From Fidelibacterota bacterium (GTDB lineage: Bacteria > Marinisomatota > Marinisomatia > Marinisomatales > S15-B10), in NCBI GenBank assembly GCA_002715465.1, contig PAYY01000025.1, positions 6,659 through 42,246 of the forward strand: DNA of 35,588 bases. Direction: 5' to 3'. The translations under genes were made by a program, and so were the position numbers. The notes under the pieces were generated by a model. The model did no database searches. It had not been told where the DNA came from and worked only from the letters and a program-made list of their open reading frames with translations. How positions within the stretch are numbered: the stretch's first letter is position 1; each line of letters opens with the position of its first letter. Of this stretch, positions 9,521-16,707 are shown in pieces.

Positions 9521-9604
9521 ATGAAAGCTCTTTCTAGTATGGCAAAATGGATATTGGAAATTCTTTCTATTATTAACACTTTAAAAAATAACAGATATTT
9601 ATAA
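9521..9604 (+). CDS. Possible 27-residue small ORF behind the RelA/SpoT gene
   Basis: An ATG directly follows the RelA/SpoT stop (TAGATG) and opens a 27-codon frame starting MKALSSMAKWILEIL and ending in NNRYL. GAGAGG at 9506-9511 sits 9 bases upstream, a better Shine-Dalgarno site than most genes here have. The peptide would be hydrophobic with basic ends, so a small membrane peptide is conceivable. No homologue is recognised, and a chance ORF this short is common in AT-rich DNA. Confidence 0.2.
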   Translation: MKALSSMAKWILEILSIINTLKNNRYL

Positions 9605-9605
9605 T
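9600..9605 (+). promoter_or_regulatory. Candidate -10 box upstream of ruvX
   Basis: A perfect TATAAT lies in the 172-bp gap between the RelA/SpoT gene and ruvX. No good -35 sits at 16-18 bp: TTAACA occurs at 9573-9578, but 21 bp away. The following CTTTG vaguely recalls the Bacteroidota -7 element (TAnnTTTG), but the spacing is off by one. It could drive ruvX-lnt and the genes behind them. Confidence 0.25.
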
Positions 9606-9692
9606 CTTTGGCTACAGAAAATATCATTTAAATTCAGCAAAAGAGGTAAGCTGTTATTACACTCAATTTAGGAGAATTAATTTTTTTGAACC

Positions 9693-10106
9693 ATGGGTAG
9701 GCTACTTGGTATTGATTATGGTGAAAAAAGAATTGGTATTTCTATATCCGATTCAAATAGGATTATTGCGTCTCCTCTAGAGACGATAGCTTTTGAATCT
9801 GAATCAAGTTTAATAAAAACAATTCGTAACATCATATTGTCATTGAAAGTGGAAGGGATTATACTAGGATTTCCTATAGGTTTAAATGGTAAAGATACAA
9901 GCCAAACAAAAAAAGTATGCAAATTTTATAATATTCTAGTTAATGAATTTAAGATTCCAGTTATAAAAGAAGATGAAAGATTAAGTTCTGTAGCTGCATC
10001 AAATTCACTTAGAGTTCAAGGAATAAAACCTAGTCGAAACAAAAACATGGTGGATTCAACAGCAGCTGCAATTATTCTTCAATCCTATATCGACAGGAAA
10101 AATTAA
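9693..10106 (+). CDS. ruvX: Putative pre-16S rRNA nuclease RuvX/YqgF
   Basis: 137 residues with the RNase H-like fold of the family. It begins MGRLLGIDYGEKRIGISIS (first catalytic Asp in GIDYG), continues with GIILGFPIGLNGKD, KEDERLSS near 90-97, and ends with MVDSTAAAIILQSYI carrying the last Asp. In E. coli YqgF matures the 16S rRNA 5' end; older annotation calls it a Holliday junction resolvase. The ATG is fixed by an in-frame TGA at 9687. Oddly the nearest SD (AGGAGA, 9670-9675) is 17 bases upstream of the ATG, while a five-codon TTG frame (9686-9700) at better spacing overlaps the start; this may be chance. The stop is shared with the lnt start as TAATG. Confidence 0.92.
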   Translation: MGRLLGIDYGEKRIGISISDSNRIIASPLETIAFESESSLIKTIRNIILSLKVEGIILGFPIGLNGKDTSQTKKVCKFYNILVNEFKIPVIKEDERLSSVAASNSLRVQGIKPSRNKNMVDSTAAAIILQSYIDRKN

Positions 10107-11608
10107 TGCATATTTTATTTACCAGAAAAAGTTGGGAATTAGCTATTGTTTCTGGTTGTATGCTTGGCTTGTCTTTTCCACCATATAAATTAGGGTTTTT
10201 AGCTTGGATGGGATTTGTTCCTTTAATTAGAGTCATTCTAAATGAAAAACCTTTAAAAAGTGCATTGTTTGGTTTCATGACGGGGTTTATTATGAATATA
10301 TTAGCCCTGCATTGGCTTTCATTAAACATAGGTGCTCCATCTAAATTATTTGCAATAATTTCTCTTTTGTCAGCCGCTATTTATCTTGCATTATTTTGGT
10401 CATTATTCTGTTATATTTTTTCACATATTCAATCTATATCGGGTATAGGTCTATTAATTTTACCCTCTTTATGGATAATTACAGAGTTTATTATGTCTAT
10501 TGGTCCATTTGGTTTTCCGTGGGTTTCTTTATCTACTACGCAGGTTGATTATTTGCCAATTATTCAAATTGCTGAGTGGACTGGTATATTTGGAATTTCA
10601 TTTTGGTTAATAACTGTCAATGTAATTTTTTATGAACTATTAAATTGTTCAATATCCTACCGTAGTACAATTTTTAGGACGTTATTATTCTCGATTGTTT
10701 CGATTTGGCTATTTGGTTATCTAAGATTAGGAACATTGTCTGATAAAGATGATAAGAAAAAAATAAAAATATCTGTAACTCAGCCTAATATAGGGCCACA
10801 GGATAAGTGGGAAATTAAAAAAAGGGATTGGGTCTTTTCCCGTTTGGACTCACTATATAAAATCGCTTCTGAGATGAAACCTGATATAATTATTTGGCCA
10901 GAAGCCGCTACGCCATCTTTCCTTATAAAAAACCATACCCATCTCCTTAGAGTAAGGAGGCTAATTAGACGGACTGGCATCCCTTTATTAACAGGAACTA
11001 TTGATTGGTCAATGAGTCAAAATAGCAGATCTTATTTCAACAGTGTTGTGCTTATTAAAGAAGATGGTCAAATTCCAATATATCATAAGAAGCAACTTGT
11101 TCCAATAGGTGAATTTAACCCATTTGCTAGACAATTACCCTTGACACAGGAACTAAACTTGGGAAATTATACAAGAGGTAAAGAAGAAACGATTTTTGAG
11201 ATTAATGGATCACTTTTTGCTTCTGTTATATGTTTTGAATCTGTTTTTCCAAGGATTATTAGAAGTTTAACAAATATTGGAGCTCAGTTTTTAATTATAG
11301 TTGTTAACGATGGTTGGTATGGTGAATCAGCTGAATTATACCAACATGAAGCTATTGCTAGACTTAGGGCCGTGGAGCATCGCTATCCAGTTATTAGATC
11401 AGCAAATACTGGAATTTCGGCTATTATTGATAGGTCTGGTCGGGAGATTAAAACTTTAGATATAGGTGAAACTGGAGTTATTACTGCTTCAATCGTTCCT
11501 TTTGATGGAAAAACATTTTATGGACGATATGGAGATTGGATAATTAGTACTGCTTTTCTTTCAATTTTATTTTTTTCTTTTATAGGTTGGCGGAAAGGTA
11601 ATTTGTGA
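10106..11608 (+). CDS. lnt: Apolipoprotein N-acyltransferase
   Basis: 500 residues. An inner-membrane enzyme that adds the third acyl chain to lipoproteins, the last step before Lol export. The N-terminal half holds about seven hydrophobic segments (residues 12-205) and includes GLSFPPYKLGFLAWMGFVPL. The nitrilase-like periplasmic domain starts near 220. The catalytic triad is visible: Glu266 in IIWPEAATP, Lys328 in YHKKQLVPIGE and Cys376 in SVICFES, followed by NDGWYGESAELYQHE and RSANTG. A last membrane segment is at about 475-495. A LolA-like carrier lies 19 kb downstream in the same block, so the lipoprotein pathway has two members here. It overlaps the next gene by four bases (GTGA). Confidence 0.95.
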   Translation: MHILFTRKSWELAIVSGCMLGLSFPPYKLGFLAWMGFVPLIRVILNEKPLKSALFGFMTGFIMNILALHWLSLNIGAPSKLFAIISLLSAAIYLALFWSLFCYIFSHIQSISGIGLLILPSLWIITEFIMSIGPFGFPWVSLSTTQVDYLPIIQIAEWTGIFGISFWLITVNVIFYELLNCSISYRSTIFRTLLFSIVSIWLFGYLRLGTLSDKDDKKKIKISVTQPNIGPQDKWEIKKRDWVFSRLDSLYKIASEMKPDIIIWPEAATPSFLIKNHTHLLRVRRLIRRTGIPLLTGTIDWSMSQNSRSYFNSVVLIKEDGQIPIYHKKQLVPIGEFNPFARQLPLTQELNLGNYTRGKEETIFEINGSLFASVICFESVFPRIIRSLTNIGAQFLIIVVNDGWYGESAELYQHEAIARLRAVEHRYPVIRSANTGISAIIDRSGREIKTLDIGETGVITASIVPFDGKTFYGRYGDWIISTAFLSILFFSFIGWRKGNL

Positions 11609-12243
11609 AGTCTATAATTTTTTATATAATTGTTTTACTCTGTAATCTAAATGCTATAAATCCAAAACCATTTGAAGACAAAAGAATTACTAAAGCTCCA
11701 ATTCTTAAATCACTAGTTTTTCCAGGACTAGGAGAACTCTCAATAGGAAAAAAGAATCATGCAAAATTCTTTGGAGGTTTAGAGATAACTCTATGGTTAT
11801 TAGTTGCTGAATCGATGCAATCAAAAAAAATGTCTCGATCAAATATGATTTCATATGCAGCAATTCATGCTGGAGCTAGTTTGATAGGAAAAGAGGATCA
11901 ATTTGCTATAGATGTCGGCAATTATTTGAGTGCAGAAGAGTACAATAATGAACAACAAAGAATGCGTCTTGCTAGCAGGGTTTATAGTTCTGATGGATAT
12001 AATTGGGAGTGGGACAGTCAAGAAAATCAAGAAAGATACTGGAACTATATACGCAAACATGCTAGAGCTAATAAAATTGGGATGTTTGCAATTGGCGGAA
12101 TGGTAGTAAATAGAATAGTCTCAATAATTAATGTTTCTTATTTGAATAGACAAAATAAAGCTACGCCTTTATTAAAGTTTCAACCTTTTGATATAAATGA
12201 TTCAATAAAAGCTTCAAAGCTAATATTATTTATTAACTTTTAA
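11605..12243 (+). CDS. DUF5683-like exported/membrane protein
   Basis: 212 residues, function unknown. The GTG start overlaps the lnt stop (GTGA), and a signal peptide-like segment covers residues 1-18. The stretch ITKAPILKSLVFPGLGELSIGKKNHAKFF (about 29-57) resembles the 'PGLGQxYxGK' motif of DUF5683 proteins in the FCB group. A second trait of that family, an aromatic stretch with W-x-W-x-S-x-E-N-(Q/R)-x-x-Y, is present as WEWDSQENQERYWNYIRKHA near 130-149. Two hydrophobic segments (about 58-68 and 155-170) probably cross or dip into the membrane. Placement between lnt and envelope genes suggests an envelope role, but nothing proves it. Confidence 0.6.
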   Translation: MKSIIFYIIVLLCNLNAINPKPFEDKRITKAPILKSLVFPGLGELSIGKKNHAKFFGGLEITLWLLVAESMQSKKMSRSNMISYAAIHAGASLIGKEDQFAIDVGNYLSAEEYNNEQQRMRLASRVYSSDGYNWEWDSQENQERYWNYIRKHARANKIGMFAIGGMVVNRIVSIINVSYLNRQNKATPLLKFQPFDINDSIKASKLILFINF

Positions 12244-12247
12244 GAAA

Positions 12248-12979
12248 ATGATTTTGGATTATAATCCCTTGACTTTTGTATTCTTAATTATTGTGTACAT
12301 GTTTTCATTGTTTTCATCAAACAGTATTAGTCATTACATTATTCATTTAATTTTGTTGATATTATTTAAACACTTTTTTGGCATTTCAATTTTATCCATT
12401 GTTAAAAGATTACGTCCGACAATCGTTTTTTTACCATTAATGACATCTCTCTATCTAATTTTTTCAATACTTTTTTCACTTCAGCCTTTTTCCTTAATAG
12501 TTGAACAAGCTTTTAAATCAATAATAAAAATATCTTTTCTTTTAGGGAGTACAGCTTTATTCCTTGAGATGATTTCATCTTTAAGGTTAATGGATGCCAT
12601 TAGAACACAGTGGATTAATTTGAATATTAAATCACGTAAGATCGAAGATTTTTTCCAACTTATGGAACTTTCCTTAAGATTTTTCCCTCTTGTTGTTTCT
12701 GAAATTAAAATCTTAATTCAGCTTGATAAAATGCTTGGTTGTTCTAAGCCAAAAAATAAAATGGCTAAGATAATAAAAATTTCGGATCTTCTTCCGTCAC
12801 TATTTATTTCTTGCTTGCGAAAGGCCAGTCAACTTAGCCAAGCAATGGAATTCCGAGGTTATGGGAATGTTCTTCCGCGTACAATTGCTAAACCGATTAA
12901 CTTTAGTTACAAAGATGGTATTATTATAATTTTAACATTCGCATTTATATTAGGACAATTAATCTTTGCCAAATTATAA
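12248..12979 (+). CDS. ecfT: EcfT/CbiQ-like transmembrane protein of an energy-coupling factor transporter
   Basis: 243 residues with about five hydrophobic helices (roughly 8-50, 58-78, 85-110, 222-240). The end of the cytoplasmic coupling region reads LSQAMEFRGYGNV, matching the EcfT A-x-E-x-R-G motif that touches the ATPases, and SLRFFPLVVSEIK fits the first coupling helix region. EcfT normally joins two ABC ATPases (EcfA, EcfA') and a substrate-binding EcfS to import vitamins or metals. None of those partners is in this window. The following gene is truA, exactly as in Firmicutes ecfA-ecfA'-ecfT-truA clusters. The reading frame ends 14 bp inside truA. Confidence 0.8.
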   Translation: MILDYNPLTFVFLIIVYMFSLFSSNSISHYIIHLILLILFKHFFGISILSIVKRLRPTIVFLPLMTSLYLIFSILFSLQPFSLIVEQAFKSIIKISFLLGSTALFLEMISSLRLMDAIRTQWINLNIKSRKIEDFFQLMELSLRFFPLVVSEIKILIQLDKMLGCSKPKNKMAKIIKISDLLPSLFISCLRKASQLSQAMEFRGYGNVLPRTIAKPINFSYKDGIIIILTFAFILGQLIFAKL

Positions 12980-13697
12980 GATAATCATAGAATATGATGG
13001 AACGGAATTTTCTGGGTGGCAAATTCAACCTAATATGAGAACTATTCAAGGTGAACTTGAAAGTGCTATTTCCAAAATAAATGGTAATAAACAAGTAAAA
13101 ATTAATGGTGCTGGTAGAACTGATACTGGTGTCCATGCTTGGGGGCAAGTAGCAAGTTTTTGTTTAGATAAAAAATGGGAAGAAAAAAAACTCTGTAATG
13201 CAATTAACGGTAATTCTGCTGATGATATCAACGTTAAGGGTTGTGATATTGTAGGAGAAAATTTTCATGCAAGATATAGTGCTATCAAAAGAATGTACAA
13301 GTATAATTGTTTTCTTGGAAAATCTCCTATTTATCGAAAATATAATTGGGAAATAAAAAAACCTTTATCCTTTGAAAAATTGCATCAGTGTGCTGAACTA
13401 CTGATCGGTGATTTGGATTTCACTTCTTTTGCAAAACATATTCCTGATAAAAATAACCAAAGATGTATAGTCAATCAATCTCAATGGATAAATAATGGAT
13501 CGTTCGTAATTTTTACTATAGAAGCGAATCGTTTTTTACAACATCTTGTACGTTGCCTTGTAGGAACAATGGTTCTGGTGGGAACTGGACAATTAACAGT
13601 TAATAATTTTAGTGCAATTCTCGAAGAAAAAAATATTAAAGCAAAAGTCTATCGAGCTCCATCGAACGGGCTTTTTCTACAAAATGTTACATACTAA
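12966..13697 (+). CDS. truA: tRNA pseudouridine(38-40) synthase TruA
   Basis: 243 residues. It isomerises uridines 38-40 of the tRNA anticodon arm. The N-terminus reads YKIIIEYDGTEFSGWQIQPN, then TIQGELESAI; the catalytic Asp53 lies in GAGRTDTGVHAWGQ, with the RMYKY strand and the FLQHLVRCLVGTMVLVG C-terminal motif following. The start must be TTG at 12966: it directly precedes the conserved PNYKIIIEYDG strand and no ATG lies nearby. This puts the start inside the ecfT gene (14 bp overlap) and implies coupled translation. The stop shares TAATG with the protease gene. Confidence 0.96.
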   Translation: MPNYKIIIEYDGTEFSGWQIQPNMRTIQGELESAISKINGNKQVKINGAGRTDTGVHAWGQVASFCLDKKWEEKKLCNAINGNSADDINVKGCDIVGENFHARYSAIKRMYKYNCFLGKSPIYRKYNWEIKKPLSFEKLHQCAELLIGDLDFTSFAKHIPDKNNQRCIVNQSQWINNGSFVIFTIEANRFLQHLVRCLVGTMVLVGTGQLTVNNFSAILEEKNIKAKVYRAPSNGLFLQNVTY

Positions 13698-14782
13698 TGA
13701 TTTCTTTTGCCCCAAAAATTTTATTGATCTTATTAAATAGCATACTTTTTGCTAAGATTGTAGATGTTGATGCTAGCAGGAAAAATGCAATTACACGTTC
13801 TATTCAAATAGTTGGACCCGCTGTAGCTAGTATTAATGTGATTAAGCAACGTACCACTCCTTTATTCAATGATCCTTTTTTTCAATTTTTTTTCCCTGAA
13901 GAACCATATAGTCAACGAATACCAAGTCTTGGGTCCGGTGTTGTAATTAGTCCCGATGGCTATGTCATAACTAATCAACATGTAGTTGAAAATTTTGAAG
14001 AAATTTTTGTAACACTTCCTGGTGGAAAAGAATATGAAGCTGACTTAATTGGTGCTGACCATGAAACAGATATTGCGGTATTGAAAATACAAAATAGGAA
14101 CCTACCATATGCCAAATTAGGTAAATCTGATGACATTCTTATTGGAGAATGGGTTATAGCCTTAGGTAATCCTTTAGGTTTATTTGATGTGAACAAACAA
14201 CCTACAGCTACTGTTGGAGTCGTAAGTGCTACCAATCTAGATTTTGGTCGTAAACTTTCTGGTCGTTATTATAATGGTATGATTCAGACTGATGCGGCAA
14301 TCAATCAAGGCAATAGCGGGGGTCCCTTATGCAATGCTTTGGGTGAAGTTATTGGAATAAACACATTTATTTTTACAGGAGGTGGATATAGTGATGGATC
14401 AATTGGCATTGGTTTTGCTATTCCAATTGATAGGGCAAAAAAAATTGCTGAAGAACTAAAAAAATATGGTAAGATCGATAGAAATGTAGCTGTTGGTTTT
14501 CGATTTCAACGTGTTGATCGACAACTTGCTAGGGCACTTCAGCTCCCTCAATTTGGTGGATTGATAATTACAGAAATAGAAAGAAGGGGTCCAGCTGATA
14601 AAGCTGGTTTAATTATTGGAGATGTAGTTTATTTAATTAATAGTCGAAAAGTAAATTCTGGTGGTGATATAATAAAAATTATGGAAGATGGTCTTCTTCG
14701 GCCCGGCGATAAACTGGAAGTTGATTATTACCGAAAAAGAAAAATGAAAAAAACTTGGCTTAAGTTAGAAAAAAGATATTGA
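13697..14782 (+). CDS. HtrA/DegP family periplasmic serine protease
   Basis: 361 residues. A signal peptide-like N-terminus (about 1-26) leads into a trypsin-like domain. The triad is readable: His95 in TNQHVVEN, Asp125 in ETDIAVLKI and Ser207 in QGNSGGPL, with the usual GSGVVISPDGYVITN and IALGNPLGL motifs. There is one PDZ domain (about 255-355, RGPADKAGLIIGDVVYLIN...GGDIIKIMEDG...PGDKLEVDYYRKRK), so it resembles DegS or single-PDZ HtrA rather than two-PDZ DegP. It would degrade or hold misfolded envelope proteins. It stands between truA and the phospholipid genes with one-base and short overlaps. Which cleavage site or anti-sigma target it has cannot be told. Confidence 0.93.
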   Translation: MISFAPKILLILLNSILFAKIVDVDASRKNAITRSIQIVGPAVASINVIKQRTTPLFNDPFFQFFFPEEPYSQRIPSLGSGVVISPDGYVITNQHVVENFEEIFVTLPGGKEYEADLIGADHETDIAVLKIQNRNLPYAKLGKSDDILIGEWVIALGNPLGLFDVNKQPTATVGVVSATNLDFGRKLSGRYYNGMIQTDAAINQGNSGGPLCNALGEVIGINTFIFTGGGYSDGSIGIGFAIPIDRAKKIAEELKKYGKIDRNVAVGFRFQRVDRQLARALQLPQFGGLIITEIERRGPADKAGLIIGDVVYLINSRKVNSGGDIIKIMEDGLLRPGDKLEVDYYRKRKMKKTWLKLEKRY

Positions 14783-14784
14783 AG

Positions 14785-15411
14785 ATGATCGCAAAAGAGG
14801 GTAGAGACATAGTTTTTTTTGTGATATTTTTTATGTTAACTGCATACTTGCTGTGGATAATATTTAAAATAGACTTTTTTAGATTAGTAACTTTTTTCTC
14901 TTTATTAACACTAATTTTTTTCTTACAATTTTTTCGGGATCCGAAGAGAGAAGTACCTATCGGAAGGAAATTGGTATTATCTCCTGCGGATGGTAAAATA
15001 GTTGATATATCTTACAGCGAATCTGGTGAGAGAAAAATATCAATTTTTCTCTCAGTATTTGATGTTCATAGAAATAGATCTCCAGTAAAAGGTAAGGTCG
15101 TAAGCATTAATTATTTTAAAGGTAGTTTTTTGGCTGCATTTAATATGAAAGCTTCTGAAATAAACGAACATAATGATATTGAAATTAAATCAGAATCTGG
15201 TATTGTTCGTGTTCGTCAAATTGCTGGTCTTCTTGCAAGAAGAATTATATGCAATCTTTCTGAAGGCCAAAATGTTTTAGAAGGAGAATCTATTGGTTTT
15301 ATCCGTTTTGGTTCAAGGACCGATCTTTTTTTGCCTCCAGAAACTAAAATATTTGTTCGATTAAATGATCGCCTAAAAGCGGGATCTTCAATTATAGGAG
15401 TACTTAATTGA
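14785..15411 (+). CDS. psd: Phosphatidylserine decarboxylase, short (Psd-A type) proenzyme
   Basis: 208 residues from the ATG at 14785 (a TTG at 14779, overlapping the protease stop, would add two residues). It makes phosphatidylethanolamine from phosphatidylserine at the membrane. Two adjoining hydrophobic segments (about 8-28 and 32-50) anchor it. LSPADGKIVDI carries the catalytic Asp, and FLSVFDVHRNRSPVKG the catalytic His region. The self-cleavage site is Gly-Ser in FIRFGSRTDLFLP near residue 176-177, where Ser becomes the pyruvoyl group; GSR rather than LGST is the form in short Psd enzymes. The stop overlaps the pssA start as TTGA, so substrate maker and user are co-translated. Confidence 0.94.
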   Translation: MIAKEGRDIVFFVIFFMLTAYLLWIIFKIDFFRLVTFFSLLTLIFFLQFFRDPKREVPIGRKLVLSPADGKIVDISYSESGERKISIFLSVFDVHRNRSPVKGKVVSINYFKGSFLAAFNMKASEINEHNDIEIKSESGIVRVRQIAGLLARRIICNLSEGQNVLEGESIGFIRFGSRTDLFLPPETKIFVRLNDRLKAGSSIIGVLN

Positions 15412-16172
15412 AAGCAAAAGTTAGAGTAAATAAACAAGCTGTTCCTGGTACATTTACATTTTTAAATCTTTTATTTGGTTTTCTAGCAATAATCCAGGCT
15501 TCACAAGGGCATGTAGAAAATGCTTGTTGGTTGGTCCTAGGAGGATCTCTTTTTGATTCTTTAGATGGTCCAACAGCACGAGCCCTAAAAGTTACGTCCC
15601 CATTTGGAATAGAATTTGATTCTATTGCTGATATTGTTTCATTTTGTACAGCTCCAGCCATTATAACTTATTTTGCTTTTGCTCAAGAATTAGACCCACT
15701 TATTGGGGCATCAATGAGTTTTCTTCCTCTTTTCGCTGGAGCTTTTAGGCTTGCTAGATTCAATATTGATGCTAGTGATGTTCCTTCTCCGTTTTATTCG
15801 GGTTTACCAACTACCGCTTTTGCAATAATAATTAGTTCATATGTTATATTTACCAATCGTTTGGTAGGGAATTTGGGTGATCCAAGAATTGCTCTATCTT
15901 TGATCATATTTTCATCTTTACTTATGTTAACTAACACCCCATACCCAAAGCTTACATATATTGGGAAGAATTGGCATTCGAGAGTTAGAGTATTTTTTTT
16001 TCTATTTAGCCTAGCTGCTTTAACTTGGTGGCGTGGCCTTATTCTTTTCCCTCTTACAATGTTGTATGTGTTTGGGAGTCTGGTGAGATTTTCAATCCAT
16101 AAAAATGACTTTGATGATGAAACCCCTTTGGTAACAATATCTTCGGAAAAGGAGGATGTTTTTGTTCGGTAG
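15408..16172 (+). CDS. pssA: CDP-diacylglycerol--serine O-phosphatidyltransferase
   Basis: 254 residues. A polytopic membrane enzyme that joins CDP-diacylglycerol and serine to give phosphatidylserine. The CDP-alcohol phosphotransferase signature is complete: Asp50, Asp53-Gly54, Ala57-Arg58, Gly67, Asp71 and Asp75, within SLDGPTARALKVTSPFGIEF. The N-terminus VPGTFTFLNLLFGFLAI and the region FLPLFAGAFRLARFN fit the PssA subfamily rather than PgsA or cardiolipin synthase. About six hydrophobic helices follow one another to residue 225, then a hydrophilic tail. The start TTG lies in the psd stop (TTGA). Psd and PssA together make the phosphatidylethanolamine branch. The end overlaps the next ORF by 11-17 bp. 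Confidence 0.95.
   Translation: MKAKVRVNKQAVPGTFTFLNLLFGFLAIIQASQGHVENACWLVLGGSLFDSLDGPTARALKVTSPFGIEFDSIADIVSFCTAPAIITYFAFAQELDPLIGASMSFLPLFAGAFRLARFNIDASDVPSPFYSGLPTTAFAIIISSYVIFTNRLVGNLGDPRIALSLIIFSSLLMLTNTPYPKLTYIGKNWHSRVRVFFFLFSLAALTWWRGLILFPLTMLYVFGSLVRFSIHKNDFDDETPLVTISSEKEDVFVR
16151..16155 (+). promoter_or_regulatory. Shine-Dalgarno GGAGG that decides the start of the next small gene
   Basis: AAAAGGAGG runs straight into ATG at 16156, leaving no spacer, but lies exactly six bases before TTG at 16162. The TTG is therefore the more likely start. The SD sits inside the last codons of pssA. Confidence 0.6.
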
Positions 16173-16452
16173 ACGTGACTTGAAAGTTGTTATTTTAGTT
16201 TTATTTTTTGGTTCATTTATTGGAACTCTCTTTGGTGACCTTATTGCGTTTACTCTTCCCGAGGGTGTGGTGAAACAGTTTTTTTTACAAAGTACGGAGT
16301 TTTCTCTAAAAGGTTTATTTGGAGGAGAAAATGATGCAATTTCTCTTGATTTAGGTGCTATTACATTGATGTTTGGCCTTAAGTTAAGGTTTAACTTTGC
16401 AACTATTTTTGGTCTTGGAATTTCTTACTATTTTTTGAGGTATTTTCGTTAG
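16162..16452 (+). CDS. Small membrane protein, DUF4321-like
   Basis: 96 residues from the TTG at 16162 (98 from ATG 16156, which has its SD touching it). A hydrophobic helix at about 8-28 contains GSFIGTLFGDLIAFTLP, and a second at 70-92 follows DLGAITLMFGLKLRFNFATIFGLGISYYF. That layout (N-terminal Gly-rich helix, middle loop with a Phe-Leu stretch, then 'LDLGxxxLxFGxxxxxNxxxxxG') is how I recall DUF4321 proteins, which are small, of unknown function and often near tatA, maf or cell-shape genes. The family call is from memory of the pattern, not a search. It overlaps pssA and is followed 18 bp later by tatA. Confidence 0.55.
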   Translation: MFGRRDLKVVILVLFFGSFIGTLFGDLIAFTLPEGVVKQFFLQSTEFSLKGLFGGENDAISLDLGAITLMFGLKLRFNFATIFGLGISYYFLRYFR

Positions 16453-16460
16453 GTAAATTT

Positions 16461-16465
16461 GGAGG
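16461..16465 (+). promoter_or_regulatory. Shine-Dalgarno GGAGG for tatA
   Basis: GGAGG ends five bases before ATG 16471, a standard spacing. It rules out the upstream TTG at 16459, which would overlap the SD itself. Confidence 0.65.
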
Positions 16466-16470
16466 TTGAG

Positions 16471-16707
16471 ATGTATCAATTAATGGATCTCCCGTTTTTA
16501 GTAAGTATCGGCGGTTGGGAAGTTCTACTGATTTTTTTAGTAGTTTTGCTTCTATTTGGAGCTAAAAGATTGCCGGAGCTTGCGAAAGGTCTTGGTAAAG
16601 GAATTAGGGAATTTAAAGGTGCTGTTGAGGGTTTTGAAAAAGAACTTGATGATGTAACTGATTCAGTTGAAAAGTCGCAGGAAAGCGATAATAAGCCGAT
16701 TGACTAA
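16471..16707 (+). CDS. tatA: Sec-independent (Tat) translocase subunit TatA
   Basis: 78 residues. One N-terminal membrane helix ([24 protein letters not shown]) with the FG hinge motif, followed by the amphipathic helix [21 protein letters not shown] and an acidic, soluble tail: the full TatA/TatE pattern. It has no polar residue of the TatB type within the helix. TatA forms the protein-conducting pore for folded proteins, with TatC as receptor; tatC is not in this window. The start is ATG 16471 because of its well-placed GGAGG; a longer frame from TTG 16459 is less likely. It overlaps gatA slightly. Confidence 0.92.
   Translation: MYQLMDLPFLVSIGGWEVLLIFLVVLLLFGAKRLPELAKGLGKGIREFKGAVEGFEKELDDVTDSVEKSQESDNKPID

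Noticed and set aside
12945..13231. Two minus-strand frames over truA
   Set aside because: Opposite the catalytic TruA motifs, no homology, no ribosome site.
16667..16707. Long overlap of gatA with tatA
   Set aside because: It depends on choosing TTG 16667; the TTG at 16700 leaves only 8 bp overlap and loses no conserved GatA motif.
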